DNA of 64,000 nt from Thysanoteuthis rhombus (taxonomy: Eukaryota; Mollusca; Cephalopoda; Oegopsida; Thysanoteuthidae), in contig OY735207.1 of the NCBI GenBank assembly GCA_963457665.1, positions 49,983,054 through 50,047,053 of the forward strand. The letters are read 5' to 3'. Position 1 is the first letter of the stretch. Each line of letters opens with the position of its first letter. Made by a program: the position numbers and the translations under genes. The notes under the pieces are model-generated. The model worked only from the letters and a program-made list of their open reading frames with translations, made no database searches and was not told the DNA's origin. This document shows, in pieces, positions 60,700 to 64,000 of this stretch.

Positions 60700-60765
60700 G
60701 TGGCTGTTTAGCTCAATGGTAAGAGTGACGTTAAATTGGAGCTCGATTTCTGCAGCAGCAGCTTC
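60700..60765 (+). other. tRNA-like A-box segment, possible SINE head
   Basis: TGGCTGTTTAGCTCAATGGT followed by AAGAGTGACG strongly resembles the D-arm of a tRNA. TGGAGCTCGATTTCTG, about 20 bases later, is a weak B box. There is no full cloverleaf, so it is not a tRNA gene; a degraded SINE head is likely. Confidence 0.35.
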
Positions 60766-61614
60766 ATTTTCTTTAATTGTTCATTTTATTTACATTGTCT
60801 AGGTTAAGTGATACATTGACCATGTAAAGACAGGAGATCATTTCGAATAAATGTTCCTATATAACTCAATTATTATTCATATATATCCATCTCTTTATAT
60901 ATAGATGTATGCATATATACTCAAATTAAAACCAGGTGAAAGTAATATGAGGTACAATTCCTGTAGTCTCAAATCTGATCAAAATTTCATCAGAATGTTT
61001 CATTTACATCTTGTTTGTAATTCTATCCATTGCTACAAGTACACATCCTGTTGTCTAACCTTGTTTTAATCCAATCAAATTTGACCAAAAGGTTTCATTT
61101 ACATTCACTAGTTGTGTTTCTATCAATCCATGAGACTTTGAAGTGATGGGGTGTCATAGTAAGTGGATCAGAAGTGTTTTATTGAGTTCTTACAGTGTAA
61201 TCACTGTCAAAAAAACACTAATCCTCCAACCCCTTTTTACGTCTCTTTATGTCTCACCAAAGTTTGGTTGTAGTTGCTCATTGCTTCAGAGATCTGCCAT
61301 TTGGATCTCAGGAAAGTGCAGCTTGTGTGTCCCAAAATCTCCCGAAACCTTATTGAAACTTAATGTTTTGGGTTTCTTTTCATCATCTTATACTTAGTTG
61401 CAATATTTTGCATAGCAGAACCTTAACCATATTTCAAACCCACCTTAATCAAGGTTTTCCTGTAAATATTTTTTTTTTTTAAATTATAAGTACTGAATAT
61501 GTCCATGTTTTTATTTCATAATTCACAATCACTCAAATACAAAGCACAGTATTACCCTATATTTTTGTGGATAAGGCTAGACCTTAATATCAGTCTGAAT
61601 TTAATGGTTTCTAT

Positions 61615-61735
61615 TTCAGAGATGTGTTTTGGATGCTTCAAGTATTGTCTTGTACACCAAAGACGCCAAAAATATAAAATCCATAAGAGAACATCCTGAT
61701 ATAATGATTAACAAATTTACAGATAATTACTACTG
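61615..61735 (+). other. Acceptor-like site and short open frame running into a SINE
   Basis: GGTTTCTATTTCAG at 61606-61619 is a good acceptor and 38 open codons follow (RCVLDASSIVLYTKDAKN at the start). The second half lies inside the family-B repeat at 61695, and the stop TGA comes from that repeat. There is no donor. A terminal exon ending in a SINE is possible but unproven. Confidence 0.2.
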
Positions 61736-61815
61736 AGTAATGAGTTCTATTCTCAGTGGATGACCCATGCTTATGTCCTTGTGCCAAAACTAAATTAAGC
61801 TTAGCCTAATCCTTT
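61695..61815 (+). repeat. SINE-like family B copy
   Basis: GATATAATGATTAACAAATT (head), GAGTTCTATTCTCAGTGGAT (B-box region), GTCCTTGTGCCAAAACTAAA, TTAAGCTTAGCC (tail). Plus orientation, collinear with the reverse complement of 56070-56195. Confidence 0.55.
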
Positions 61816-62403
61816 CCTTTTTGCTTCATCATACATTGATCAATATTTCCTGATTGTTTTTTGTGTTTTTTTTGGGGGGTTTTTTTGGTGGGGGGGTTAC
61901 CCCCTGGGTCAGCTCACAAGCAACAGTAATAGTGCTGATGGGACTCTCTTGGCATTAATGTCCTTTGAATGACACCTTGGGTGGCAGTATATCCCATTTT
62001 ACTTATAGTCTTACATATCCTGGCTTTTCTTCTTCTTCTACTCCTGGGGCATGGTCCATGGTCCATCTACTTATCTGAATAAATCATTTAGAGGGACCCT
62101 TAATCTACCCACCCCCACTCTATCAATTGTCTCTTGTTTATCCACTCAGATAATCCTGTAGCAAATTCCAACTTGGCCACCTGTTATTCAAGGCAATTTC
62201 ATTTTTATCTTTTTTTTATTGTTGTCCTCCCCTCCTCTCAAGTACCAATACAGCCGTGTGTTGAGTATGTGATAGTATCAATGTATTAGTGCAAAAGTAT
62301 AAGCTCCACTGTGACAGCATTATTGTCAGTTAAGTAGAGATATGTACAGCCATACCTTCTATAGTGTCGGTTCTCATGTGGTATAGTTAAATTCATCCAT
62401 CAT

Positions 62404-62725
62404 CATCAGACTTGTAACGTCCATCGTTGGACATAGACCTTCCTCAGGATTTGCCACACTTCTCTATTGTGGGCATCACAGAGCCAGTATTTTCTGAATG
62501 TGTTTTGCTCATCTCCCCATCTAATACTCTGCCGGCCTCGGTAGCAATTGTGATCTCTGGGGATCCATGTCGTGAGTCATGATGTCCATCGGTTTTCTGC
62601 CATTCTTGCAACATGGCCTGCCCATTGCCATTTGAGTTTTTTAATGGATTCCATGATGTCCCTGACTCCTGTCTTCTTGATGTATTGTGCTGGCTTGTGG
62701 TCTCTCCATGTGATATTGCTGTACA
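62404..62725 (-). mobile_element. LINE-type ORF2 C-terminus, one stop in one frame
   Basis: A single minus frame encodes SNITWRDHKPAQYIKKTG, then KKLKWQWAGHVARMAENRW, a TGA, then WIPRDHNCYRGRQSIRWGDE and WLCDAHNREVWQILRKVYVQ before the natural stop. The W.GHVARM...RW pattern followed by a G[RS]P..RW-like motif is typical of the tail of animal non-LTR reverse-transcriptase proteins. The copy is 5'-truncated and disabled by one in-frame stop, much better kept than the copies at 23604 and 54880. Confidence 0.7.
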
Positions 62726-63750
62726 AATTAATCTAAGTATAACCTTGAAAGAAAAGAAAAAACACTAAATTATAAGACTTTGATCAGTGCTGTTCTGAAC
62801 AGTTTTTGAATGAATTAACCACGCTAAACACTTTTTCTCAGAAATTACATGTAAAAGTTCATGGTTCCTATTAATGGAATATCAGTATATAAAAATGTGT
62901 ATAAATCATATGGAGATTTACATATGTGGAAATTTGTGTGTATATACGTGTGAAATTTGACCTTTCTTATAGATGCCCATAGATTTAACCCACCTCAATT
63001 AAACTTCTGGCAATTTCTGCTGTGTACTACTTGAATGTTCTTAGCAATAAAGAACAAAATTTGATGATCAATCAAAAAATTTGACAATTTTTTTTTTTTG
63101 CTTAGAAGCCATTACTAAGTGTAAATGTTAACAAATTATGCGAGGAATTTTACAAAATCAATGGAATAGTCATAACCACTACAGTGTAAACAATTAGAAG
63201 ATGGCTCAGCTGACAATGCCATCTATAGTCACTCAGTGATTTAGTGTGAGCGCCTTGATGAAAGTATTAAAGTGTTCACTCGTAATTTTGTCTGGATTAA
63301 AAGAGGTACCAGACCATCAGTGGCCTGAAAATCAGCAGCAGTGTATCTATATTGTATTTCTTGAATAATTGTCTATTTCTGCTGTAACTCAATAATAATT
63401 ATTATTAATTAATAATTAGTTTCTGATCAAGCTGACGATAGCAGTACACAACTCCCCTATATATGCTGTAGTCAGGTTTCTGAAAACCAAAACTTAAACT
63501 CGGCAACGTTGAGTGAAACGATTTTACCATAGACACAATTATATAGATAGTAGTTATTCAATTTATTTCAGTGTAAGAATTTTGCAACCTATGTTGAATT
63601 CAGAAAAATCTCTCCATTCGCAATGCCACCTGCAATATTTTATATTACATTTATATCTTTTTTTCTCAAATATGTTGAGAGTAAAAAAAACTTGGGAGTT
63701 ATTGTACTAATCTACCAAAAATTATCAACAAAAAAACTTATTGCTTAAAC
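62726..63750. other. AT-rich stretch, no gene seen
   Basis: No repeat family, coding segment or splice pair is recognised. It has short A and T runs and an AATAATTATTATTAATTAAT patch near 63391-63417. Confidence 0.5.
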
Positions 63751-64000
63751 CAGTGTTTCCCAACTTATTGAATCTGGGCACCTTTAATGTATAAGGATTT
63801 CGTGCGTCAAGTCAGAAAATATTGGACAATTGCATTTACGTCCATGTGGTTGGGTTATCCAGATAAAAAATAAGGACCAGGTAATTTAAATTTGAGAAAA
63901 ATTTTATATTTGTTTCCCCTTTAATCATAATGATAATCATAATTACTAGTAGGATGGGTGAGCCTGTTGTTTACCTCTGTTTCTCAAATCCAAGATGTCT
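63751..64000 (+). mobile_element. hAT-like element, left end, continuing beyond the window
   Basis: CAGTGTTTCCCAACTTATTG at 63751-63770 is followed by AATCTGGGCACCTTTAATG. This closely resembles the common hAT family terminal form CAGTGTTTCCCAACC... with a GGCACCC word. The element would extend to the right; its other end is outside the window. The eight bases before 63751 would be the target-site duplication. Confidence 0.45.

Noticed and set aside
60708-60765. Functional tRNA gene
   Set aside because: Only the D-arm-like part is good. No anticodon stem or paired acceptor ends can be formed.

Overview
This window looks like non-coding DNA of a large, repeat-rich animal genome. It is AT-rich, has no long complex open reading frame, and is packed with microsatellites, minisatellites, tRNA-derived SINE-like repeats and degraded transposon pieces. 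That mix suggests a mollusc, most likely a cephalopod such as an octopus. The assignment is inference from repeat style; no gene here identifies the species. There is no bacterial-type gene organisation, no rRNA, no complete tRNA and no CRISPR array.

Layout. 1-9.9 kb is AT-rich single-copy-like sequence with one strong candidate microexon (6001-6038, + strand), hAT-like transposon ends, a SINE copy and TA microsatellites. 9.95-10.58 kb is a CT-rich array. 10.6-19.7 kb is AT-rich with dispersed repeats and two minus-strand coding-like segments (16740-17072 and 14355-14486) whose splice phases agree. 19.74-22.45 kb holds pyrimidine minisatellites (19-bp, 23-bp and TTTCC/CT types). 22.5-25.5 kb is AT-rich with a reverse-transcriptase tail. 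25.57-40.32 kb is one 14.7-kb minisatellite of 42-bp and 41-bp units with multi-kilobase internal duplications. 40.3-64 kb is again AT-rich, with five more pyrimidine arrays, SINE-like copies, retrotransposon tails, a long hairpin and two further candidate + strand exons (40653-40679 and 47770-47857).

How it may fit together. Every long low-complexity array is pyrimidine-rich on the + strand. The three + strand exon candidates are mutually in phase. A simple reading is that much of the window is intron of a gene transcribed left to right, with a possible nested minus-strand gene or pseudogene at 14-17 kb. This is a hypothesis; without RNA evidence the exons remain candidates. The very long predicted proteins over the arrays (up to about 1,300 codons) are products of stop-poor repeats and should not be annotated as genes.
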